A stretch of 64,000 bases of DNA from Tilletia caries (taxonomy: Eukaryota > Basidiomycota > Exobasidiomycetes > Tilletiales > Tilletiaceae): the NCBI GenBank assembly GCA_032718865.1, contig JALUTQ010000003.1, positions 216,001 through 280,000 of the forward strand, given 5' to 3'. Below the pieces are notes generated by a model. The model saw nothing but the letters and a program-made list of their open reading frames with translations. It was not told where the DNA came from and did no database searches. Made by a program: the position numbers and the translations under genes. Below are positions 24,481 through 34,689 of the stretch, piece by piece. The number at the start of each line of letters is the position of its first letter. The stretch's first letter is position 1.

Positions 24481-25527
24481 AACAAACACGTCCCGAAGCA
24501 TCCCAGTTCCCATCGATCTTGGCAGCAAGCTCTTGCATGAGGCATGAGGAGGCACAAACGAGTGCAGATTGCAGATACAGTGCAGGGCCATAAGTCAGAC
24601 CTATGGGTGAACAATGCAGGTGTGTGAATGGGGAGTGTGGGTGATGATGTGACTGAGAGGGCAGGTCGATCTTGAGATGAAGGCGAGGGGAAGCGGAGCG
24701 GAGCGAAGACGAGCACTGCTGTTCTGTGCTGGGGTCGTGGGCATGATCGTATTAATAATCGCAGCGCGGGTCCACGCCCTTCTGCTCGCAGTGCTTGCAC
24801 CATTGCTCGCAGTCACCACCGAACCGTGCTTTGACGTCTCGTTCGTGCATTTCGCAGTGAATGAGGCACCGATCGTGCTGTCAAAAGAAGAGAGAGCAAT
24901 GAGCCCACACCGCTGACCGCATCGACCTGATTTAAACCTGAACGGGAAAGCTGAACTCACCTTAGTAGGGGTTGTCAGATATCCCGGACGATAGGCTGGT
25001 GGTCCGGGCCACTTAGTAGGGGCCGTCAGGCGGTGTTCAGTTGCGGGCGCGCTCACCTTGAAAAATGAGCGCGCGCTCTGTTTTTTTTTTTTGGGCCGAC
25101 ACCCAAGCGCGCACATGTAGCCTCAGAAACTCAGGCTGCCAGTGGCAGGGCGTGTGTCGTGTGTCGTGTCACGTGACCGAGCTTCAAATTGCATTAGAGG
25201 CTTCCGGAGGACCTGCCAAAGGCAGCCTGAGCGCAGATTACTAAGAGCCTTGCTCTCTGTGATGTTCTGCTGATCTTAGTTCCACGTGGTAATGTCAATG
25301 CTGTCTGCTTCCTGTATCTTCGATGCAGGGTTGGGTTCAGAGCACTCTTGGTGCTCGCACGTCGATGCGGCCCGACCCGGTGCGGCTCCCCCTCGCGCAG
25401 CTCCAAGCCGGGTCGGTCCTCACGAAGTGCACCCCCCTGGACGAGACGGAAAAGAAATGATTGAGCGGTGGTGGTAAAAGACGAAAGATCGAGACGATGA
25501 TGACAGAGTGGCATGGATGGAAGTTGT

Positions 25528-26727
25528 TCAGCCGTAGCATAACGTCTGGAGGTCCAGGTCGCTGAACATAGTCGCCTGTCGTACGTAGAGATCCCGCAAG
25601 TACAGCAGGAAGGCGTCCGAGCCCCAACCTCCGCGTAGCTTGATGTCGTCCAGCGGCTTGCCCGCCGCAAACAGAAGCGTGGCTCCGCCAATGCGAAAAC
25701 AGTGGCCCGTGACTCGTTCCCGGTTCCCCTTCGCAAGCCATGTGTTTATCGACCGAGCGAACAGACCCTCCGTCAGCTCGTTCCGGGAGCCCGAGCGGGA
25801 CACGTACGAGAAGGCGCCATGAGCCAAGCCCTCCTCCCCTGGGCGTAACGCGTTGATGAGCAGATGTCGGCGCATCGCCGCGACTGGACAGAGCTCCGGC
25901 ATTTGACGCTGCTCGGCCGCAATGCGGTCCAAGCCGTCGTTGCCATGTACCTTCTCGGTCGGAAGGCGAAGGACGACAGAGGCGGGTCCACCTACTGCAT
26001 GTGAGGGCTGTTCTACGATGTGTGCCCATCGTGCCCGGTCTGTGGGCGGGTCGGAAGCCGAACGAACCGTCACTTCCCCTGGGCGGCACATGGCAAAGAA
26101 GGCCAGTAGGGCAGCAGCCAGAATTGCAACATGTGCGCGGTCGTCTCGGTCGTGATGGTCAACCATTGCCTTGAGGTCCAACAGACGCACCGGTCTGCGC
26201 TTCTCCAGTGCCGGCAACCCTTGAATCTTTGCGGCCTTTGATAAGGCCCGCGAATCCGCCTTGTGGAGAGCCCATGGTAGTCGCTGAACCCTGTGCCAAT
26301 ATAGCAGGGCGTGGGATCGTTTGTCGACGGATCCGGGTCGTAGTGTAGTGATATCCTTCTGCAAGTAAAGGACCAGGATGTTCGCAGCGATCGGAAAGCG
26401 AAAATGCTCGGGGATGCCCAGGTCGTCGCACCACGCGAGGTAGGCGATGATCTTGCGGGAGTAATCGACCTTAGTCTTCTCTTTGACGGAGTTCCAAAAT
26501 GACTCCGACTGACTCTTTGCGACGGTGAGGTCTGCCGTGCCATGCGCGGCGGTGAGAAGGTGTAGCGCTGGGGTCAATAGAAGGGCAGCATGGCTGGGCG
26601 GGGAGATGGCGCACGCGCCGGTATGGGAGATGTCGGATGTTGGTGAATTCGTGGCGTTCAGGGAGGCCCAAACGTCGTCAGGAGGCATCCCCAGGGCAGG
26701 GCGTATAGATCCCGGACGGATGGCCAT
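25528..26727 (-). CDS. DIRS-type tyrosine recombinase (element A)
   Basis: Integrase of a YR retrotransposon; the first ATG of the frame is 26727. The catalytic set is visible: box I arginine (FFAMCRPGEVT), H-x-x-R (GHCFRIGGATL) and the C-terminal tyrosine (LLYLRDLYVRQ). The frame is open over 399 codons. It follows the RT/RNase H ORF on the same strand with no overlap. The rest of the element is damaged, so the reading frame may outlive the element. Confidence 0.88.
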   Translation of the reverse strand: MAIRPGSIRPALGMPPDDVWASLNATNSPTSDISHTGACAISPPSHAALLLTPALHLLTAAHGTADLTVAKSQSESFWNSVKEKTKVDYSRKIIAYLAWCDDLGIPEHFRFPIAANILVLYLQKDITTLRPGSVDKRSHALLYWHRVQRLPWALHKADSRALSKAAKIQGLPALEKRRPVRLLDLKAMVDHHDRDDRAHVAILAAALLAFFAMCRPGEVTVRSASDPPTDRARWAHIVEQPSHAVGGPASVVLRLPTEKVHGNDGLDRIAAEQRQMPELCPVAAMRRHLLINALRPGEEGLAHGAFSYVSRSGSRNELTEGLFARSINTWLAKGNRERVTGHCFRIGGATLLFAAGKPLDDIKLRGGWGSDAFLLYLRDLYVRQATMFSDLDLQTLCYG

Positions 26728-26775
26728 GGGAGTGGCGGGAGTCAAAGGCGCAGTTGGTGCCGGAAGAGTAGATGA

Positions 26776-27964
26776 CTAATGGGTGGCGACCCCCATGAAC
26801 TCCTGCCAGGGGGCGGCCAAAATGAGATTGAGCGGTGAGAACCGCGAGCAGTCGCCCCGCGATGGGGCATCTGCCAAGTTGTCAGCCGAGGCAACGTATG
26901 CCATCGACATTGTGATGTTCGCCGCAATCGCCACCTCTGCGATGCGACGCAGGCAGCGATTGGTCCATCTGCTGCGCGACCTCCCCTTTCGAAACGCGTA
27001 TACGACCCCAAGGTTGTCTACCTGGAAGCGTACCACGCAGTCCCCACTCCCCGGCTCCCATACTGATGCACGCTTCCAACGCCAGCTGAAGCGCCCAAGC
27101 CTCCATGACGCCAATGTCCACCTCGTCGTGGTCGATCATGCCAGGCAACGCCCATCCCTGCGCCTTCCCGTCGATCACAACGCCGCAGCCGAGATTCGAG
27201 GCGTCTGAGTACACCAGGTGCGGAAACGAGGCAGTGGGGGGCCGGAAAGATCGGACGAGCACCGGGGTCTTGAGGAACTTGAGCCAGTCTCGCAGTTCGG
27301 CGGCAGCGGGAGTCGGGATGTCCAGGCTGTGGAAGCGGCGCCTGCGATCGAACCTGTTCCGGAGCGCATAGATGGCGTTCAAGTGGCTGCGCCGTTCCGG
27401 AAAGATGGAACAGACGTGAATCAGAGTGCCGGCTACGCTGGAGGTCTCCTTGTACCGTACTGCTGGCCGAGACAGGACCGCGCTCAACTTCCGAAGGTAC
27501 TTGCTTCTTTTCTCCTCCGTCAGCGCGACCGTCTGCGCGTCCATGTCCCAGTCGAAACCCAGCAAGACGAAGCGACGTGACCACGAGAAGTGCTTGGTGG
27601 CGTGGACCTTCCATCCAAAGCGGGCGACCTCTGCATAGACCTCCTCCGTCGACGGGCAAGGGACCGTGCCGTCGTGCAGCACCAGACGGTCGTCCGCGAA
27701 GTGTCGCGCTCGGACCGAAGGAAAGCAGCGCTCGATCCACCAGCATAGGACATCGCACAGCTGTCCGAACAGTGCCGACATGGTTGCAATCCCGAACATG
27801 CCCACGATCCAAACGAAGAATTCGCCGTCCACCGCAAACACGAAGCGCCGACGCTGCCATGGAGCATTCGGCAGTTGCTGATACGCGTCGGCCAAGTCGA
27901 AGCCCATTGCGCATGCCGTGGAGTGCGCCTGCGACAGCAGGAGCTGTGAATGGAGAGATGTCAT
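26776..27964 (-). pseudogene. DIRS-type reverse transcriptase/RNase H, frameshifted (element A)
   Basis: RT motif A (GFDLADAYQQL), the catalytic box as FADD (RARHFADDRLVL) and an RNase H start (VYSDASNLGCG) are read in one frame down to about 27060. The RNase H remainder (VDNLGVVYAFRKGRSRSR...ASADNLADAPSRG) lies in another frame (about 27060-26776). One indel near 27050 therefore breaks the ORF. The N-terminal RT part is fused to the gag-like ORF upstream and separated by a 330-bp intron-like stretch whose phases do not join cleanly. Confidence 0.8.
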
Positions 27965-28294
27965 ATAAGTCCCGGTTCCTTCTGTAGAATGGATGCAGTG
28001 AATGTCTCCGTGTCCCTCCAGTCCGCATCATCCTTCGGTCTTCATCCTCCCACATCGCGGACAATCATCCCAGAAAATGCAGTGAAAGATGCGCAGCAAA
28101 ATATCGAGGGGGATGCCCTATTGAGACCATTAGGAGATGCCCAAGCATGCGGTGGGGGATGCCCAAGAAATGGGGGATGCCCAAGAAATGATGCGGGAGA
28201 TGCCCAGTGAGGAGTGGGGCCGTGGGGGATGCCCAAATATGGTCTGCGTCCTGCGAGAGAGGGATGGGATCAGGGATTGGAAATGTATACATAC
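27965..28294 (-). other. Intron-like interruption of the DIRS A RT, with a minisatellite
   Basis: It begins with a good donor (AAG|GTATGT at 28294) inside the RT N-terminal region. Between 28130 and 28245 it holds a tandem GGGGATGCCCAAGAAAT-like minisatellite with about five units. The candidate acceptors (CTACAG near 27990, CACAG near 27950) do not restore the RT frame by simple joining. Confidence 0.45.
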
Positions 28295-30103
28295 CTTTAC
28301 CCCGTTGATCAGTAGCCATTCGCATTCCCACTCTTCCTCTTTGAGCTCGTCGTTGATGGACCTAATCCCGATGCTCCCACTCTCGACATTGGTAGGCCAT
28401 GAGGCGTTGAAGCAGACGCGGTTCTTTTCTGCTTTGGTCTCGGTCGCGGGGGTGTGTACCACTGTCAGCGGAACGCACGCAAACGGTCCCACAGAGTCCT
28501 CAATCTCGCGTCCGGAAAATGGTCCCACAGCAAACCCATCCTCCAGGGCCTTGTCCTTCCATGCCGTGATGAGCGGTGCCTGCTCCTTTGAGAAATGTTG
28601 CGGGGCGAGGATCGTGCGAGATGGCATTGCCAATTCGCCCATCGAGAAGCCGTTGTTGACTCCCGGGACCACATGCGCGAGTCGGGCCCGGAATGATACT
28701 GGTAGCTGTTCCAGCGCATGAGCAAAAGCTGACGCTTGGAGAGCCGATCGGCGGAAGAAGGAGAAGGCGGACTGGACTGATGGAGTTGGACTACTTGGAG
28801 TTTGCGCTGGTGCGAAGGTGCTTGGCCGCATGACACCTGCTGTCACCGCAGCAGGAACAGTAGTGACCGTACGTGCACCCGCGTGTGCACTCTCCTCCAC
28901 AGTTGTATCGGTTGCAGAATGGAAGTCCTTGCCGGGGAAATGCCATCCTCCGTTGTATTCCTCGAGGTTCTTCGCGTACGGTCGTCTGCATGAGCGGAAG
29001 TCGTGATCGCTGACCATCTCCAGGCAGCTGGTGCAAAATTGGGGAGTTCGGGCCGGGTAGTAGTCCCTTTCGGCGCGGTATGCTCGCTGTGGCCATGCGC
29101 CGCCGTCGCGCGAGGGGTATGACGGGGGCGCGCGTTGAAAGGGCTGTGGGCCTCGGTCGTAGTCGCGTCGCTGCCAGCTGGAAGGGCCAGCGGACGGGAG
29201 GTTACCACGCGGAGCTCGCTCAGCGCGCGGACCAGAGGGAGGTACAGTGGAAACAGCTGTGTCCCCCGTGCGGATATCGCCAAACGTGGCCGCCCTGTGG
29301 AGTTGATCGATCTCTGCGCCAATGCGTGCGACCTCGCTCCCCTCCGCCCGCAGCAGCTTGCCGACCATCGTGTTGTCCGAGTTGGTGAAGTCGATAGCGC
29401 GCCCCGGTGGGTATTTGCATTCGCGCTCTGCCTCTGCGACGAGGCGTTGATCGATCTCGGCGATGTTCAGGCCAATACCCTCGCCAGGGGCTCGCTCCTC
29501 AAAGATCCAGTCCAACACCTTCTTGGCGTACGCTCGCCAGATCGGCCAATGCTCGTCGACGGCGTGCGAGAGGATCGCAAGGTGCATGTCCTCCAGCAGG
29601 GAGGCTTGACTTGCCGTGCCGGCTGGGGCCTGGGGACCGACGGCGTTCCATAGCGCTATGAAAGCCTGAAGTGCCTGGCTGAATGCGCCGCGCGGCAAGA
29701 AACGGTCCTTCTCGTATGCCGCCGCCAGGTACTCTTGTACCTTCGGTGTCGGAGGGACGGTGACGAACTTGCGGTGCTGGCCAGACGTATCCAACAAACC
29801 CTCCACCGTGAGCCAAATCAACGGAATCTGTACACCGTGCCGAGCCAAGTTGACGATGTCCTTCGGAATCCGAATGGAGGAGTTCGGCCACGGGTGTATC
29901 GCCCGCTCAGCGATCGTCTTGTCGTGCAGCAGCGACATGTGCTTGGATCGCTCGGTAGCCGCAATGGCTCTGTCGCGTCCTCCGGCTTCGTTTTCGCCAG
30001 CGCCAGCAGCTTCTTCCTGTGCTCGACGCTGAGCCTCTTCCTCTCGCTCTGCGCGCCGAGTACGCGCAACCAGGAGCACGATCTCCTCTTCGGTGAGAGC
30101 CAT
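28295..30103 (-). CDS. DIRS A gag-like protein fused to the RT N-terminus
   Basis: ATG 30103 (MALTEEEIVLLVARTRRAER). A charged coiled-coil-like start is followed by an alpha-helical gag-like core. A zinc-knuckle variant CTSCLEMVSDHDFRSC (C-x2-C-x6-H-x4-C) lies near residue 310. The last 110 residues are the N-terminal part of the RT domain (GPFSGREIEDSVGPF...NRVCFNAS...SIND). Family placement rests on the following RT/RNase H and YR ORFs. Confidence 0.7.
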
Positions 30104-30303
30104 TCTGGATTCGATGTTTCTGTGGTGAGTACTGTATGCTGCTTGGGTGCTTTCTTCCCTATCACGGAGGGAGCGCAAGTCGAGTGAAGTGATGGTCTTC
30201 TTCCCGTCTTCGTACTCTCAGAGACCAACACTATCAAATTTCTCTCTTGCGCACCCTCCACTTTCGCAAGGCTCGGCGTCCCGCTCTCCCGCAGCAAGAC
30301 TAA

Positions 30304-30683
30304 CAAGCCTGTTCAACCGGAGCGTCTGACGCGATCCTCCTAAGTGGCAAAATAAGCGCAAATCATGATTCCTTGCGTCGCGTCATGCCTGTTCAGCTGG
30401 CCAGTCAGACTTTCGCGGAGACTTAAATTTTGAGTCATGATCCGCGTCACACATATGAAAAATGAGATGGGGGTCGAGACCTCCATCCCAAGACTCGACG
30501 CACCGCGCCACGCAAAATTCTGATGAGCACCTCTCTCACACATCATCAGCATGGGCCAGCTGAACACCCGGTGATTTGATTTAGACTCGAGAGCGTCAAA
30601 GACGCCCTTTTTTTTGCGGAGACTTTCTCGTGACGGAGAAGTGCGTCAAAACACGCGTCCTGACGCTCCGGTTGAACAGGCTC
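30304..30683. mobile_element. Harbinger-type MITE (380 bp)
   Basis: Terminal repeats AGCCTGTTCAACCGGAGCGT (left, starting CA) and its inverse on the right, with TAA at both sides (30301-30303; 30684-30686). The interior has GCGTCAAAGACGC palindromes and no ORF. The TGTTCA core in the TIR is shared with the other Harbinger ends in the window. Confidence 0.7.
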
Positions 30684-30722
30684 TAATGGGCACCTTGAAC
30701 TGCAACCGCAACCCAACTTAGT

Positions 30723-31322
30723 AGACACTTTACGCACGCTCGTTGCAGGCCACCGGGAGAGGCTCGGAGCGCTTGAATCGCGAAATGAGGTGGGAGGAGC
30801 CATTTTTCAGGCCAACTCCATTAATAGAATTGCAACGACCTTCGTCCCATGCCATCTGCAAGGGACATGAGATCTGCACAGGGAAGACCATTGAACCACA
30901 CAGGATGGACAGCTTTTCAGCTGGTTCTTCAAGAGAAGCCTGCACTTCTTCATTGCTGTTATATTCTTATATGCTGACTTTTCACTCCCTCACACAGGCG
31001 CACAGGCTGAGGATGCAGACAAGCGAAGATGGTCAGTCTTAGGATTTTTTTTTTATAAACTATCGTATGGAAAAATGAGCAAAGAGTCAGTTTGTGCTTG
31101 CACTGGGAAGATGTAAATTTGAAAGACGTCAACGAGCGAGAAAGACGGTCAAACAGCGCTCTCTGACAGGCTTCAGGCGCGATAAGTACAGACTTGCAGA
31201 GCCTCATCTCATCTCCAGGGGTTGCTCTCGCAACGACGTTGCGTAAAGTAAAAAATGAGGTATTCTTCGTTTCAGCGTTCCTGGCCGGGTGGGACGCAAC
31301 GACAGGCGTGCGTAAAGTGTCT
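30723..31322. mobile_element. MITE with AGT duplication and a recoverable empty site (600 bp)
   Basis: TIRs are AGACACTTTACGCACGC and its inverse, flanked by AGT (30720-30722; 31323-31325). The inverted copy of the flanks at 31850-31882 carries the same sequence (CCCAACTTAGTGAAATTTCG) uninterrupted, which is a true empty site and fixes the boundaries. No ORF. Confidence 0.8.
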
Positions 31323-31359
31323 AGTGAAATTTCGACGGGCACCACACGCACAAACTGAC

Positions 31360-32008
31360 CTAGCCTCATATTATCAGGCGTGCGTTGATGACCCTTGTCG
31401 GGTCCGACAGCAAATTGCAAGTGAGACTTTGCGAAGCTGTGCGATAGCACGCCTGATCTCAGATTACTAATGGGCGCCTTGAACTGCAACCGCAACCCAA
31501 CTCAGTGAAATCAGCGCTCGCCCAGCCCCGTCTGAGTGGTAAACCTTAAACTCCCCCTCGCCATCCTCACTCTCATCACCACTGCAAGCACGCACACACC
31601 CACACTGTACCATATCCAAGCACTCAGGCAACCCAGCTTGCAGCGTGCACTCCTCAGCTTCGCGTCTTGATCTCGCACAAGCTGACACACAAGCCGCTAT
31701 CTGGAGACTGGAGGTCAGTCAGTCAGTGAAAGAAGTATGTAGATTACTTAGGGAGGGCCCTGCGAGGTGTGCGCTTGCTGTTGGGAATGTGGGAGCTCGA
31801 TGTTGATGGGTGTGAGCGCGATCCATGGTCAGTTTGTGCGTGTGGTGCCCGTCGAAATTTCACTAAGTTGGGTTGCGGTTGCAGTTCAAGGTGCCCATTA
31901 GTAATCTGAGATCAGGCGTGCTATCGCACAGCTTCGCAAAGTCTCACTTGCAATTTGCTGTCGGACCCGACAAGGGTCATCAACGCACGCCTGATAATAT
32001 GAGGCTAG
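31360..32008. repeat. Long inverted repeat, arms of ~147 bp
   Basis: The left arm (31360-31506) starts CTAGCCTCATATTATCAGG. The right arm (31862-32008) is its reverse complement with only two mismatches seen. The loop (about 355 bp) is T/C-rich with no gene. It is either a long-TIR MITE or a very recent inverted duplication; no flanking duplication was found. Confidence 0.8.
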
Positions 32009-32330
32009 CGCACATGTTCAGTTCCCGGTTTTCAGAGCCGGGGGCTCAAAAATTTCAGAGCGCCCTCACTCAGTTCTGAGCGCGGCGTTGGGCCGACCTA
32101 TTTCGGTCGGCCCACCTCTTCGAGCGCGCGCTCTGGCTCCCGTTCGATTACAGAAGCATCACATGACTTTTGTATTGATCACAAAATCAATACAAACCAC
32201 AAAATGAGAAAGCAGAGGCCGAGCCGGAGAAAGCAGAGCGCACTTCCCGGCGCAAGCGTTGTTCAGTTGCGGGCGCGCGCTCTGAGAAGCAGATTTCCCC
32301 AGACTTTAGTATGGGGTTATATCTGCCCCT
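32009..32330. repeat. GC-rich MITE remnants
   Basis: Contains GTTCAGTT...GAGCGCGCGCTC blocks like those at the two ends of the composite (25029, 34589), including TTGTTCAGTTGCGGGCGCGC at about 32260. A strong hairpin GGGCCGACC...GGTCGGCCC lies at 32083-32107. No gene. Confidence 0.5.
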
Positions 32331-32622
32331 TAGATCTTACGGCCGAGACGAATGTTGCAACATCCCTCGAATAAAATCTTTCAAAACTTCTTGAAATCTT
32401 CTCAAACTTCGCCTGGGTGTCCGTGTTCTAAGCATCCATCGACGCTCTCGATTTCTCCCAGTTTTATTTGTGAAGATAGCATTTTGCTGTTCACATGCCG
32501 TCCTTCCGCCGTTCGTTGCCCGTTTCTGTCTCTCTTCCACCTCCACTTTTCCCACGCCTTCGATAGCCATGGTCAAAAGTCAAAACCCTCCGAGGAAGTT
32601 CATAGCCATATGTAGTCAAAAC

Positions 32623-33272
32623 CAGTGTTGAACAACATACTATAGTATACTGTTTTCAGGGGCTCGGGTAGTATACTCCATACTACCTTTGGTCGTCGGG
32701 AGGGCGAAGGTAGTATATAGGATAGGATAGTATGGTAGTATTTCCTATAATACTACTATACTCCAAGGCCAAAAATGAAAAGGGGGTAGCAATATAGTAT
32801 TATTATGTTACTACTATAGTATGCGCAAATTTTTCATCATACTATAGTAGTATTGTAATACTTAAATACTTCTTTCTCAAACGCAATCCAGGCAAAAATA
32901 ATATACTATAGTAGTACTATAGTAATAGTATATGCATACTATAGTCCTACCATGTATGATGTACTATCGTAGAAGTATAGTATAATTGGCAGGTAGTATA
33001 GTATACTGATGAGTATATGTATACTATAGTACTAATTTGTACTATCGTAGGAGTATAGTACAATTTGCAGGGAGTATAGCATACTATAGATATACTATAG
33101 TACTTTGAGACGACGTGCTCGGGGTCTCGGACCAAAATTGGTACTATAGTATACGATAACCTCCGCCAGATTTTGAAATAGTATATAGTATGTTTTCCAA
33201 AAAAATCTCCCGGGACCCGATAGTATATAGTATGTAGGAATACTCCATACTCCAATAGTATGTTCAACACTG
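32623..33272. mobile_element. hAT-type MITE (650 bp) built of ATAGTATACTATAGT palindromes
   Basis: TIR CAGTGTTGAACA on the left and its inverse (TGTTCAACACTG) on the right. Perfect 8-bp target duplication GTCAAAAC (32615-32622; 33273-33280). The interior is almost wholly ATAGTA/TACTAT subterminal repeats and has no ORF. Confidence 0.9.
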
Positions 33273-33340
33273 GTCAAAACTCAAAACCCTCCGAGAAAGT
33301 TGAAAGGTCTTCAACTTTTTGACCAACGCATTACTGATTA

Positions 33341-33615
33341 CGCAGCTACCGCCTACCAAGTACCAAGTACCAAGTACCAAGTACCAACTGCCCAACTTAC
33401 TCCAGCGTTTACTAACCTTCAACCCTGACCTGCCTACAACTCACAAGTTGTGCCAGTCACCAGTGGTAAGTTGCTTGAGATACACGCCTACATCTACCAG
33501 GTGATGGTGCCCCAAAATGCTACTGACTACTGAGTACTGACTAGTGAGTAGTGACTAGTGAGTACTGACTACTGACTACTGACTACTGACTACTGACTAG
33601 GAGTACTGAGGTCTG
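33341..33615. repeat. Simple tandem repeats
   Basis: TACCAAG x4 at 33352-33386, then a run of TGACTACTGA/GTGAGTACTGACTA units at 33515-33610. No coding potential. Confidence 0.85.
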
Positions 33616-34589
33616 ACTCTCTGAGTGCTGACATTCCTGCGTTCTTTTCTATTCCGATTTTATTCTTGCTGCTGGTACTTGGTAGATGGTAGTCCGGACT
33701 CCGGGGTCCTGAACCCTGATCAGCTTCATTGCTTCTATTTTAATCTCCTACGTTCTACCGGACTTGGCCTTACAATATTGACCCATTGTCATATGCATTC
33801 ATGCTGCATGCTGCATGCATCATCGCGGGCAGCATTGCTTATTTCTGACTTCTCAGAACACTCTTGCAAGAACGAATGCACTCACACACTGAGCGCCATT
33901 CTATCAGATGAATGAGATACTGATCTGCTCATCACGTCATCTGCTCATGGGCTCATCCGCTCATCATATACGTCATGTGTGACAACGTACGGCGGAGAGC
34001 TCGAAGGGTAGCGAAGCTACCCTGAAAACGAGGCGCGATAGGCGTAAGTCTATATTGATCGATGAACTGTGGCCCGTGGGTCACCGATCAGGTATTCAGG
34101 TACGTACATAGTACATACACATGTCACTTTACAACTTTGGGGAGATCTATCTGCATTCTGCTCATCATCTATGTTGTGTGGAAAATCATTGCGGAGAGCT
34201 CGAAGGGTAGCAAAGCTACCCTGAGAGCGAGGCGCGGAGGGCGTCTATGTGATTTGAATGATTGACTGTGCTTCTGGGCCATTGTTTAGGTATGCAATCC
34301 ACATCCGACAGGTCACAGCATTGAGCACGCCTTTTGAGAATTCGAGTCTAAGATATCCAGACCAAGCATCAAGCAACATCAGTCATCAAGAGTCAAGACA
34401 TGCATGTTTCTTGGTAATTTTCATTTCCCGTTCATATTCCAATTTCTATAAACTCATGGCCTCAAAAAGTCTGGGGAACACTCTGGCTCAAAAGCCAGGC
34501 AGGTGGGATTTCAGAGCGCGGCGCGAGGGGCCTCGCGCTCTGTGTTTTGAGCGCCATTTTGGAGCGCGCGCCCGCAACTGAACACCGCC
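33616..34589. other. Non-coding right part of the composite insertion
   Basis: No gene supported. Two ~100-bp related blocks (33990-34090; 34190-34290) each start GCGGAGAGCTCGAAGGGTAGC. The last ~120 bp (34470-34589) has palindromic GAGCGCG blocks and ends in the right TIR. Confidence 0.5.
34006..34042 (+). repeat. Hairpin GGGTAGC-gaa-GCTACCC with conserved tail
   Basis: A perfect 7-bp stem with a GAA triloop, followed by CTGAAAACGAGGCGCG. A near copy lies at 34205-34240 (loop AAA), and a stem-covarying copy at 52044-52080 (GGGTGGC-tgc-GCCACCC). A GGCGGCGAAGCCGCC hairpin occurs in the MITE at about 49200-49216. Confidence 0.6.
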
Positions 34590-34689
34590 TCAGATATCTC
34601 GGACGATAGGCTGGTGGTCCGACCACAACCTGGGCGACGATGCTCGTGGCAGAGAGCCCGCAGAAGAGGGCAATGGTTTTGATGTTCAT

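Larger units (their letters stand above)
25029..34589. mobile_element. Composite insertion with Harbinger-type TIRs (9,561 bp)
   Basis: The left end GGCGGTGTTCAGTTGCGGGC and the right end are inverted copies (at least 24 bp), flanked by a 3-bp TCA duplication (25026-25028; 34590-34592). The GG...TGTTCA terminus resembles the intact Harbinger at 38747-42947. No Harbinger genes remain inside. The interior is a nest: a DIRS element (about 25200-30300), MITEs (30304-30683, 30723-31322, 32623-33272), a long inverted repeat (31360-32008) and simple repeats. It may be one element inflated by later insertions, or two MITEs whose outer ends now bound the block. Confidence 0.65.
24752..34689 (-). pseudogene. 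Small secreted cysteine-rich protein gene split by a 9.6-kb insertion
   Basis: The N-terminal part is 34689-34590: signal peptide MNIKTIALFCGLSATSIVAQ, then GPPAYRPRYL. The remainder is 25025-24961 (a second GPPAYRPGYL repeat ending PTK), a GTGAGT...ACAG intron, and exon 24877-24752 with six cysteines in the pattern C-x3-C, C-x3-C-x2-C, C. If the insertion 25029-34589 and one TCA copy are ignored, the three pieces sum to 291 nt (96 codons) in one frame. That supports a real gene that was interrupted. Its size, signal peptide and cysteine content are those of fungal secreted effector-like proteins, but no function can be assigned. Confidence 0.8.

Noticed and set aside
31500..31860. ORF of 73 codons in the loop of the long inverted repeat
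   Set aside because: Short, no features, and composition like surrounding T/C-rich DNA.
33990..34290. Possible tRNA or SINE head in the hairpin-bearing blocks
   Set aside because: No A/B box pair, anticodon arm or acceptor stem could be drawn.
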